NCBI GenBank assembly: GCA_029210045.1
Contig: JARGNX010000018.1
Span: 1-35,029, forward strand
Reading direction: 5' to 3'
Source: Coxiellaceae bacterium
GTDB lineage: Bacteria > Pseudomonadota > Gammaproteobacteria > Coxiellales > Coxiellaceae
DNA: 35,029 bases
Part shown: one piece after another, positions 19,360 through 28,000 of the stretch
Position numbering within the stretch: position 1 is the stretch's first letter
Layout: the number at the start of each line of letters is the position of its first letter
Notes under the pieces: model-generated
The model's database searches: none
Told to the model about the DNA's origin: nothing
What the model saw: only the letters and a program-made list of their open reading frames with translations
Program-made: the position numbers and the translations under genes

Positions 19360-19815
19360 ATGAACATTATCAACAAAACCAAGCAAGCCGGCTTTACGCT
19401 AGTTGAGCTGATAATCGTTATCGTGATCCTGGGTATTTTATCCGCGTTCGCGATTCCAAAATTTATTGATGTTTCATCCGACGCACGTGTAGGTGCTGTT
19501 GAAGGTACTGCTGGTGCTATCCGCTCTGCTGCTGCTCTTATCTACGCACAGTCCGTAGTTAACGGCACGCAAGGCGCTTCCAGCAGCTCCGTTACCACCG
19601 CCGATGGCACATCTATTGCTACTGCCTTTGGTTATCCTACAGCCGCTTCCATTGCAACAGCTATTGGTGGCACACCTGAAGGGTTTACCTTAGCCTCTGG
19701 AGCATTTTCACATGACGGGGCCACTGCTGCTGCCACCTGTAAAGTGACTTACACAGCTGCCGCAGACGCTACTACACCTCCAGTAGTTGCAACCGCCGCT
19801 TCTGATTGCTCTTAA
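19360..19815 (+). CDS. type IV pilin-like protein (prepilin with N-methylation site)
   Basis: The 151-residue prepilin has a short basic leader (11 residues ending KQAG) followed by the class III cleavage/methylation motif GFTLVELIIVIVILG. Cleavage falls after Gly11, Phe becomes residue 1 and Glu the essential residue 5. The hydrophobic helix continues to FAIPKFIDVSSDAR, similar to MSHA-type and other type IVa pilins. The globular part is rich in Ala, Ser and Thr, with just two cysteines (Cys127 and Cys150), a probable C-terminal disulfide loop. AGAGGA precedes the ATG. It stands alone with its own terminator, so it looks like a major pilin. Assembly genes are not in the window. A minor pilin or pseudopilin role cannot be excluded. 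Confidence 0.9.
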   Translation: MNIINKTKQAGFTLVELIIVIVILGILSAFAIPKFIDVSSDARVGAVEGTAGAIRSAAALIYAQSVVNGTQGASSSSVTTADGTSIATAFGYPTAASIATAIGGTPEGFTLASGAFSHDGATAAATCKVTYTAAADATTPPVVATAASDCS

Positions 19816-19831
19816 CGCGTAATTTGATCTA

Positions 19832-19863
19832 CAAAAAAAAGCCCCTTCTTGGGGCTTTTTTTA
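19832..19863. terminator. bidirectional terminator between pilin and putP
   Basis: AAGCCCC, loop TTCTT, GGGGCTT, with a run of A on the left and T on the right, works in both directions. It lies about 23 bases after the pilin stop, and its right edge reaches the putP stop codon (19861-19863). Confidence 0.92.
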
Positions 19864-21339
19864 TGGCAATGCGGCACGCATTTTATCAAATGACTCCAAG
19901 ATCTCAGGCTCAGGTGGCTGCGAATACAGACTCACAATCCATATAGCTAACGAAGACAATATAAAGCCCGGAATCAATTCATATAAGTCAAAGAAACCAC
20001 CATAGGTATGATGTAAAACAGACCAAACAATACACGTGATCGCACCAGTAAACAGGCCAGCAATCGCACCAGCACGTGTCGTGCGCCTCCAGCGCAGGCT
20101 AAATAATACAATCGGTCCAAACGAAGCACCTAAACCAGACCACGCATAAGCAACTAACGCCAGCACCGATGAATTGGGGTCGCGCGCTAAATACATCGCA
20201 ACCAATGCAATGATGGCTACCGCCAATCGGCTAGTCCATAACAATTCTTTTTTCTGCGCTTGTCGTCGCCAATACACACGATACAAATCTTCAATTACCG
20301 CACTCGACGCCACCAACAACTGCGCAGCAATCGCACTCATACCCACCGACAACATAATCGCCACCACGATACCAACTATACCCTCGTGGCTCGATAAAAT
20401 TTTTGTCAATGCCACCAATATCAACTGCGCATTAAATTGCTCCATATGCGTAAAGCCATTACCTAATATACCCGCGGTCACACTACCTACCATAGCGACC
20501 AACATCCAACTCAAGGCAATCCATCGTGCCACAACAATTTTACTGGCGCGTTTAATAGCCATAAAACGAACCAAAATATGCGGCTGGCCCATATAACCCA
20601 AGCCCCAGGCCAATAACGAAATCACCGAAATAAATTTCCAATCATGAAACAATTTCAATGCCAAAGGTCGATGGCTTTCAATCGCATGCACAGAACTGTG
20701 CCAACCGCCTAGCGAATACATGGCAAAACATGGCAGTATTAATAAGAACAAAAATACCAACACACCCTGAATAAAGTCCACATAACTAATACCCAAGAAA
20801 CCACCAAAACATGTGTAAACAATAAATACAGCAGTAATGATATACAAACCTGTAGAATAATGATTATGGAAAACGGATTGCAACAAAATCGATGCAGCAA
20901 CAAAACCCGATGACGCATAGAAGGTGAAAAAAACCACGATAATAATAGCCGTCAAGCTTCGCAACACACCCTTACCATCAACAAACCGTCGCACCAAATA
21001 GTCCGGAATGGTTAATGCATCATCAAGAATTTCGGTATACACCCGCAAACGCATCGCCACAAAACGCCAATTATAATAAGAGCCCAACCACAACCCCAAC
21101 GGCAACCATAACGCTTTCACGCCTGTCACATAGGCCAACCCTGGCAATGCAATGGTCAACCAACTACTCATATCAGAAGCACACGCGCCCAATGCCACCA
21201 CCGGTGCCGCCAATCGACGACCACCCAGCACGTAATCTGATAAACTATGGGTGAAATAATACGCAACAAATCCGATAATCATGACACCTACGGCGTAGGC
21301 CAAAATAATACACAACATAACGAAAATATGATGTTCCAT
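19861..21339 (-). CDS. putP: sodium/proline symporter PutP
   Basis: A 492-residue sodium:solute symporter (SSS family) with about 13 membrane segments. The N-terminal part aligns closely with E. coli PutP: DYVLGGRRLAAPVVALGA, then ASDMSSWLTIALPG with Asp56 and Ser58 at the sodium and proline site positions, YNWRFVAMRLRVYTE and LTIPDYLVRRF. Later come TCFGGFLGISYVDFIQG and WGLGYMGQPHILVRFMAI. It imports proline with sodium. AAGGGA precedes the ATG. No putA (proline dehydrogenase) is next to it, so uptake may serve nutrition or osmoprotection. It shares a terminator with the pilin gene. Confidence 0.94.
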   Translation of the reverse strand: MEHHIFVMLCIILAYAVGVMIIGFVAYYFTHSLSDYVLGGRRLAAPVVALGACASDMSSWLTIALPGLAYVTGVKALWLPLGLWLGSYYNWRFVAMRLRVYTEILDDALTIPDYLVRRFVDGKGVLRSLTAIIIVVFFTFYASSGFVAASILLQSVFHNHYSTGLYIITAVFIVYTCFGGFLGISYVDFIQGVLVFLFLLILPCFAMYSLGGWHSSVHAIESHRPLALKLFHDWKFISVISLLAWGLGYMGQPHILVRFMAIKRASKIVVARWIALSWMLVAMVGSVTAGILGNGFTHMEQFNAQLILVALTKILSSHEGIVGIVVAIMLSVGMSAIAAQLLVASSAVIEDLYRVYWRRQAQKKELLWTSRLAVAIIALVAMYLARDPNSSVLALVAYAWSGLGASFGPIVLFSLRWRRTTRAGAIAGLFTGAITCIVWSVLHHTYGGFFDLYELIPGFILSSLAIWIVSLYSQPPEPEILESFDKMRAALP

Positions 21340-21449
21340 TGAAATCCCTTAATCACATTCGGAACCCAAGTATACCGCAGCACAGCCTGAACGGACAGTA
21401 TGCGATATTATTACCACACCAAATGGTTTCAATAATTTTTTACGCTGCG

Positions 21450-21455
21450 TATAAT
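21450..21455 (+). promoter_or_regulatory. -10 box of tRNA-Arg
   Basis: A perfect TATAAT ends 12 bases before the tRNA 5' end. A weak TTTCAA lies near the -35 position. Confidence 0.5.
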
Positions 21456-21466
21456 GACGCTTCTTT

Positions 21467-21540
21467 GCCCCGGTGGCACAACTGGATAGCGCGATCCCCT
21501 CCTAAGGGATAGGTTGTAGGTTCGAGTCCTGCCCGGGGCA
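21467..21540 (+). tRNA. tRNA-Arg (anticodon CCT)
   Basis: Acceptor arms GCCCCGG and CCGGGGC pair over seven bases with discriminator A. The anticodon loop CTCCTAA gives CCT, which decodes AGG arginine. The T arm has GGTTCGAGTCC. CCA is not encoded (CTC follows). 74 bases. Confidence 0.96.
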
Positions 21541-21587
21541 CTCCATTTACAACAGCCAACCTCATCGCCTGCAAAATACTCAGCTTA

Positions 21588-21593
21588 TATAAT
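21588..21593 (+). promoter_or_regulatory. candidate -10 box of the RT leader
   Basis: TATAAT lies between tRNA-Arg and the inverted-repeat leader. Transcription from it would begin near 21600, about 20 bases before the first arm of the repeat. No convincing -35 is present. Read-through from tRNA-Arg is the alternative. Confidence 0.4.
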
Positions 21594-21620
21594 ACTCATA
21601 CTAATGTTACAATGAAATCA

Positions 21621-21742
21621 GTTGTTCACAACAATTGGCCCTTGCCCGTTTCGGCGGGTAATGCATACGGGAGCTGTTTGAGGCCTTGCGCTTAGCTGTT
21701 CCCACCAAAACGTGTCACAAATACCCAATTGTTGTGTTCAAC
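21621..21742 (+). ncRNA. putative structured leader RNA of the reverse transcriptase
   Basis: GTTGTTCACAACAATTGG (21621-21638) and CCAATTGTTGTGTTCAAC (21725-21742) are complementary at 16 of 18 positions, including 12 in a row. They enclose 86 bases. Inside are a 7-bp hairpin with one G-U pair (TTGCCCG/CGGGTAA, 21642-21661, loop TTTCGG) and a bulged stem (GGGAGCT 21669-21675 with AGC and TCCC at 21694-21703). The second arm ends 29 bases before the RT start. A closed RNA with terminal inverted repeats directly upstream of an RT resembles the layout of retron and some defence-RT noncoding RNAs, but the retron priming AGC context is not evident. It could instead be a cis-regulatory leader. Confidence 0.45.
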
Positions 21743-21771
21743 CCATTTGGATTAAGCAATAAGGAAATGCA

Positions 21772-23106
21772 TTGTCCAATAAATTACATCGCTTAGCAGC
21801 CCTGCTGCAACAACCTGAGACCTACTTTCATCAGATCCACCGCTTACAACAAAAATTACTGATGCGTAATCGCTTATATGAAACACAACAAGATGATGTG
21901 AGCTTTTATCAGTTTTGTATGCACGATAAGAAAGTCGCAAAAATTTTAGCCAATAGCATCAAGCAACAAAGCTATCAATATCAACCCGCTGTGCCTCGAA
22001 CCATTAAAACCAAAACCAAAGAGCGCATTGTTTACTCATTCAGACCCACCGATCGCATTGTGCAATCTGCATTATCTGCCAGTATCACGCCTTATGTGCA
22101 ACAAATTATTTCACCATCCGTTTATAGCTACATCCCCGGACGTTCAAACTACCAAGCGGCACGCCAAGCCGCTGCCTATTTTAAACAACACAAAAGCCTG
22201 TATGCATTACGCAGCGATATCGTGGCTTATACCGATAATATTCCCACCACCACCGATTCCGTGTTATGGGCACAATATAAACAACTAATACAGCTCATCG
22301 ACCCCAACAACACCTTATCGGATTATTTATGGCAGCTCATTCTGCTCGGTGTTCGACCAATAATTAAATCAGGCGATGATAACTGTTACCAGCTATGCAA
22401 AGGCTTACCACAAGGCGCGCCTTTAACCACAATTGCAGCGAACCTTTACCTGCAGCCGGTCGATAACTTACTCAGCTCAATTCCTGGTGGCTTTTATGCG
22501 CGCTTTGGTGATGACTTACTATTCGCTCATCCCGATCATCATACCCTGCTTGAAACCGAAGATTTGCTAAACAAACAATTGGCTCAACTTAAACTGCATC
22601 GCAATAGCGACAAAGACCAATACAGTTATTTAACCGATAACGGTCGCAAGGATCAAACCGACACACAATTTAGCGCCAGTCATTTCATGAATTTTTTAGG
22701 TTTTCGCATTAATAAAATCGGCACCATCGGTATAGCAAAACACATCAGTCATCGACTATTAGGCGAACTAAAGCAACGCGTTCGCAACACCATTCGCTTA
22801 GTCGGTCGCCAGCATGACGAACAACACGGCAAGACATTGTGCAAAATGCTTAATCACAATTTTCAACATACCAGCTTTTTAGACGAGCCCCGCATGAAAC
22901 AATTATTAGATTGCTGCACGGATCGCCAACAACTAAAAGACATGGACTATCATCTCGCGCTGTATCTGTCGCAACAATTAACCGGCTGCCAAGGTGTGAG
23001 AGCATTCCGTCAAATCAGTTACAAAACTATTCGTGATGACTGGGGACTGCAGTCCCTGTGCCAGTTACGCAATCATGTCAGCTGGAGTGCACATGCTAAC
23101 ACTTAA
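21772..23106 (+). CDS. reverse transcriptase of unassigned group, TTG start
   Basis: A 444-residue RNA-directed DNA polymerase. The start is TTG, set by AAGGA six bases upstream. The nearby ATG is in another frame. RT motifs in order: RT2-like YSYIPGRS (118-125); motif A with catalytic Asp149 in ALRSDIVAYTDNI; motif 4/B as GLPQGAPLTTIAANLYL (211-227); motif 5/C as FARFGDDLLF-like YARFGDDLLF (242-251), where the usual YxDD is FGDD; and FLGF (308-311). About 130 residues follow, mostly helical, ending DDWGLQSLCQLRNHVSW. There is no retron VTG motif, no DGR-type SQ motif and no recognisable HNH. It may belong to the 'unknown group' (UG/Abi) RTs, many of which defend against phage. The next gene overlaps it by 14 bases. 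Confidence 0.88.
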   Translation: MSNKLHRLAALLQQPETYFHQIHRLQQKLLMRNRLYETQQDDVSFYQFCMHDKKVAKILANSIKQQSYQYQPAVPRTIKTKTKERIVYSFRPTDRIVQSALSASITPYVQQIISPSVYSYIPGRSNYQAARQAAAYFKQHKSLYALRSDIVAYTDNIPTTTDSVLWAQYKQLIQLIDPNNTLSDYLWQLILLGVRPIIKSGDDNCYQLCKGLPQGAPLTTIAANLYLQPVDNLLSSIPGGFYARFGDDLLFAHPDHHTLLETEDLLNKQLAQLKLHRNSDKDQYSYLTDNGRKDQTDTQFSASHFMNFLGFRINKIGTIGIAKHISHRLLGELKQRVRNTIRLVGRQHDEQHGKTLCKMLNHNFQHTSFLDEPRMKQLLDCCTDRQQLKDMDYHLALYLSQQLTGCQGVRAFRQISYKTIRDDWGLQSLCQLRNHVSWSAHANT

Positions 23107-25072
23107 TCAATGGCTCAATCGACAACGCGGCGTACAAGGCCGCTTAGTAACTATCCAGCAAGCCATATTTGGTAATAAGCTCAACGCCTATATGTTTTTT
23201 CGATTACGTTTTTTTACCTTTAGCACCTTAATTGTCACGTCAGTCCACTTAATAGAATTTTATTTATTAACAATCATTTTTTCGTTCACTCACATTGTGT
23301 CAATTTTAATTTTGCGCAGTATTAGCATGGTAATTAATGGCAGTTGGTGGGGAACACTAGAATTACTACGGTCGGAAGTGCGCAGCAATCAACGTGCAGG
23401 GTTACGCCAAAATATCAATGGCATTATCTCCAGCTGGTTAACCTTAGCCACGTTACTTGGCGTCATCACAATAGCAGCATTCTCGACATATATAGGCATC
23501 CATTTACAGCAACCCGTAAACAATAAAGAAACTTTGTTTTTATTTTATGTCGCCATTGTCGGCATCAGTATTGCAGCACAATTTATTACTCAAACTTTAC
23601 ATGCCGGTGCTTATGGCTTACGTCGCGTCTATCGACCTTTCTGGTCAATCAGTATGGCGAATATTATTGGTTTAATTATCCTTGCGCTAGCATGGCCATG
23701 GATTCGTGAATACAGCCTCCCGCTATCCATGCTTATTTCATCCCTAGTAGCTTTGGCATTAACAGCAGTCTACACACTCAAAACTTATCACGTACTTGGC
23801 ATTGAAGACTTTTACCGCATACAATTAAAACCGCTAATGGAGTTATTTAAACAATTTACAAACCGTGAAGCCTGGATGGCCAGTGCGAGCAGCTTACTCA
23901 TGAAAACCGAGGGCGTGTTAATACTAGTTATGCTACTCGGCAACAGCAGCCACCACCAATTTTATGAACCATTTATTATATTTTATTTAATAGCCCCTTT
24001 GATTAGCGCCAGCTTTGAATGGCCACGCTTATTTTACTTTGACTTAAAACGCTTTAACCGCTCAAGCTTTCAACATGTTCTATCAACACTGAATACACAC
24101 GTATTAAAAACATCTATCTTGATCGGTTTAGCACTATGGCTAATCACTGTCTTAGTAACTGTCGCTTACTTTCAGCACTTCTATGCGATATGCTTTTTAT
24201 TACTGCCATTTTTTTTGGTACGCTCATACACCGGTTACCAGCAAATGCTACGCTTTACCGCCAATCACTATAACGACGTTTTATTTTGCTCAGGAGCGGT
24301 ATTAGTAATGGCCGTAATTGCTCGCTATTTAGGGTTTTCAATTGATGGCGCCATAGCTAGCCTAACTTTAGTTACATTGCTCGGTATCGTCTATCTATTA
24401 AAACCCCACTCCCCCTCCATACAAACCATGGATGAAGACCCTGTACCCAATTTATATCAATGGATCATCGACTGGAAACAACACCGTAACGAACCTAGAG
24501 CTGAAATCGTTGAGCTTGGCCCCAATTATGCGGCTCACGTTAGTCAATTGGTGCAACGTAAAATCAACAACGAGCTACTTGGCTCAGGCAAAGCATGCCT
24601 AGTAAGTAAAGGCATAATTCTATTTCATCAAGATGCCAAAAAAGCTTTAATCACAAAAGAATGGCTCAGTTATGAGTTGGCAGGAATCGCTTACAAACAC
24701 TGTCGACTGGAAGAGCCACTAACTAGCTACCTGTATCGCCTCGCAAATGAACCAGAGCATCATAATAGCAGTTACTTAATCGATCAATTCAAACAAGAAT
24801 TTAAAAATGGCATCATCATTTCATTTGATGATGAAACTAAAAAATCAAATCCAAACTTAACCAAGCAACAATCCACACAAATTTATTTTAGTATGCTACA
24901 AACACTCGGGTCACCATTGCAACCACAACCAAGAAATTACTACCATACACTGGTTATTTATGACCAAGGCGTTCAAACACTTATGGCCATTCCTCAATGT
25001 GACGCGCCCGGCAGCCAAATTAAGCGCTGGGCGCGACAAGTGTTTATCGCGAACTTAAACCGCTTGATTTAG
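23093..25072 (+). CDS. polytopic membrane protein with soluble C-terminal domain, coupled to the RT
   Basis: The ATG at 23093 has GGAG five bases upstream and lies 14 bases inside the RT gene. An ORF start at 23033 is possible but has no site. Of 660 residues, the first 430 or so carry about 12 hydrophobic segments (for example LIVTSVHLIEFYLLTIIF, WLTLATLLGVITIAAF, MANIIGLIILALAWPW, ILIGLALWLITVLVTVAYF). This topology recalls MATE/polysaccharide-flippase (MOP) proteins, though I see no decisive motif. The last 215 residues are soluble (YQWIIDWKQHRNEPRAEIVE onward, with IVELGPNYAAHVSQL and FKNGIIISFDDETKK) and of unknown fold. The overlap suggests a joint function with the RT, possibly as a membrane effector. 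The 3' end overlaps the convergent gene by 29 bases. Confidence 0.82.
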   Translation: MLTLNQWLNRQRGVQGRLVTIQQAIFGNKLNAYMFFRLRFFTFSTLIVTSVHLIEFYLLTIIFSFTHIVSILILRSISMVINGSWWGTLELLRSEVRSNQRAGLRQNINGIISSWLTLATLLGVITIAAFSTYIGIHLQQPVNNKETLFLFYVAIVGISIAAQFITQTLHAGAYGLRRVYRPFWSISMANIIGLIILALAWPWIREYSLPLSMLISSLVALALTAVYTLKTYHVLGIEDFYRIQLKPLMELFKQFTNREAWMASASSLLMKTEGVLILVMLLGNSSHHQFYEPFIIFYLIAPLISASFEWPRLFYFDLKRFNRSSFQHVLSTLNTHVLKTSILIGLALWLITVLVTVAYFQHFYAICFLLLPFFLVRSYTGYQQMLRFTANHYNDVLFCSGAVLVMAVIARYLGFSIDGAIASLTLVTLLGIVYLLKPHSPSIQTMDEDPVPNLYQWIIDWKQHRNEPRAEIVELGPNYAAHVSQLVQRKINNELLGSGKACLVSKGIILFHQDAKKALITKEWLSYELAGIAYKHCRLEEPLTSYLYRLANEPEHHNSSYLIDQFKQEFKNGIIISFDDETKKSNPNLTKQQSTQIYFSMLQTLGSPLQPQPRNYYHTLVIYDQGVQTLMAIPQCDAPGSQIKRWARQVFIANLNRLI

Positions 25073-28000
25073 CTTTTTGCTCTAGCGTTTCATTCACTAC
25101 CGGCATCACCTTTGTTGACGGCATCTTGAATAAACGTGATGAATGGGCCGAAGAGACCGGTGCCGATAAAGGCTTACGTCCCGCAGACACCATTGTCATG
25201 CTATCCCATGGCTGTGACACAAATGCCTCGTAATCAAAATTTGCATGATGATTTATATGACCTGGATCCCGGCTCGGGGGCCGGGATGACAAACCCTCAG
25301 ACCGAGATGACAGAGCATCAGGCCGGGATGACAAACCCTCAAGACCAGATACCGCCGACCTGTCATGCCGGACTTGATCCGGCATCCAGGGTAACATAAG
25401 CGCCGACAGGCTCAACATTAATCGCTGCTCTATCAGTTTCTGTTGAGATGATTTAACATCACCCTTAGCACCCAAGCGATTAATTAATGTTTGCAATTCA
25501 CGCTGGCTTTGCGGCAATGCCAAAGAAGGATCTATTGAAAGCGCATCATCCGGCTGCTTAATATACGGCGACATCAGTAATAACATATGCATCTCAAACG
25601 AAGAGAGAGTAAACTTCACTCCAGGTAAGCGACTTTTTTTACGACGCTGCTCAATACGCTTATCCAGCAACGCAAACCAACGCTGCAACACATCCTCTAC
25701 TGCATCGTCTTCTTTTATTGAAAAGCTCAACTCACCCAGCCAATTCCTTACTTGATCTTGTGCGCGCTTATAGCCAGTATCCGATTGTTTAAAGTCATGA
25801 TAGCTACGTAAAGCATAATCAAAGAATAAACTCATATTATTAATCAATTCACGCGTAGTCTTTCTAGGAATCTCTCTTTTTTGCTCATAGTGTTTCATTT
25901 CTAGTTCTGGTTCCGGTTCTAGCTCAACCTGAGCTTGCACTTGAGCCAAATACCCCTTTATCTCATCGAGCAATTTGACTGGAATAGTAACCACCGGTTC
26001 GGCTCCAGCCACCTCGCGCATGGCATGGTTTTGCATTAACGTTAATAAACGTGGCGGTAAAGACAACTGTCGCCCAAAGAGCGCCGAGGCACCTTGCAAA
26101 AATAAACCAATACGCAAAGCCAAGTGATCATCAGGCGCCCGAGTTAAAGCGCGCTTTAACTCATTTATATTCTCAGCCATTTCAACCATCATGGCTGACA
26201 TACGATATAAATTGGCACGCACAAGGTTGTTATGCCAATCCTTGGTTGCCTTAGAACGCTTGCCATTATTCATGGTGTTTTGAATAATTGTATTAACATA
26301 AGAATGCTCACCGGTACGACTCAAAGAATCCAATGTTTGTTGAATCGCATGAATAGACTCTTCAGCCACTTGAATAATGGAATGCACCACACCGCTCAAG
26401 CTATTAATATCGGCTTGACCTAGATTTTTAAATAAACTGACCGCCACACGTAATGTAGCGACCACCTTCTCAAGTTGCTTGATTCTCATAACCATGTCAT
26501 TTAAACTTACACGATAACCTTCCATGACTCGGTCAATGCCTTTCTTTTTTGATAATAATTTAACAATACCAACCGCGTGTTTCTTATTAAGCGCGATCCA
26601 TTTCTCAAACGTTTTTAAACGTTGATTGACATGATCAACTGGTGTTTCCACCATTTTATCAAGTTCAGACAATACTTTTTTTGCACCACCACGAATTTTT
26701 CCCATCGTATCTAAACGTGGAGCTGGCTCCATTTCTGGCTCACTACTTCTTTTTTCTTCTACCTCAGCATCTGGCGACACCATAGCCGTCAAGTCCCGCG
26801 TAGGCGACAATCCTAAGTCACGTAATGCGTCTTGACGAAACTCTGTGGGGATACGATTGAAATCATATACCGCGTAACTCAAGTCTCTAAAATCAGAACT
26901 AACAAAGTACAATAAGCGATACAACATCACCTGCTCATTGGCATCATTCGATCGAAAAGCATTTAATAACGGCTCCAGCTCACGACGATTGCGTGCAGGC
27001 GTGTCAAAACGAGTCTCGTCTTGCTCCATTAACAACTGATAAAACATTTGTTGTTCATTAAAATTACCCGTTTCTAATGTCACACCCTCAAACACTTCTA
27101 CGTACAGCTGATCTGCCAAGCTTCTTTTCGATTCATCTTGCCTTATAATTAATTCGCATCGACGCATAATTAGTTGCCGCTGCTCAACTGACATCCGCAC
27201 TTCATATAAAGGATCTCCAGAGGCCGCCAAGCGTGATATATGATGTATTTTCTTTAACAAAAAAATCGCATTCATCGGTAATGTATTTGATAATAAGTGC
27301 GATAAGAAAATCACCAAGCCAGCCTCTGAAAATTTATCTAAGCTTTGAATTAGATTCTCAGTTGCCTCTACAGGCGATGGTAATTCAGGTCGCTGAAATT
27401 CTCGAATGGAAGTATGCAGCAGATCCGAAATTTGTTGTAACGTACCCGAAAAGCTCACAGGTTCGCCGCCAGAGCGCCAAATCTTAGCGCCGCTTTCGGC
27501 TTCATCTATCACTCCTTGCGCAAACTCTAATACGTTACGCAAGTTTGCAATAACCTCTTCTTTATTACCCGTCGTTTTATATTCATCAAAAATAACATAA
27601 AGCATATTCATTAATTGCGATACAAAAAATACTTTGCGATTATTCATTTCTTCGTCTTTGCGACGAAAATGCATTTTCTTTTTAAAACGCGTCTGCTCAT
27701 GTTGAAAGGTATTTATCGCATAATCAGCCGTCGTTACATATATTTCACGAAAACGCTCATCATCATGCGTATGATAATAACGCGCAGTTCGCGCCACCGT
27801 CGCTTGATTTTTGATATTTGGACCTCGAAATGTCCAACGTTGCGTATTTAAACCAAGAAATGATTTTTTGATATGCACTGGCTGCAAGTATGGCAGCAAT
27901 CGATCGCGTGCGCCTTCTGTTAAGCTGGCAGATAGGTTACGCAACCGTATGATTATATTATGATTATAATCAGTCATATTAACGACAGTTAAAACATCTG

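Noticed and set aside
21621..23106. Classical retron (msr-msd RNA plus retron RT)
   Set aside because: The layout is similar, but the RT lacks the VTG motif, has a long C-terminus, and the leader has no clear AGC branching context after the first arm.
21772..23106. Diversity-generating retroelement
   Set aside because: Motif 4 is PQGAPLTT, not the DGR-type SQ form. No accessory protein and no template/variable repeat pair was found in the window.
21520..25072. Integrated island with an attachment-site repeat of tRNA-Arg
   Set aside because: I could not find a second copy of the tRNA 3' end in the window and there is no integrase.
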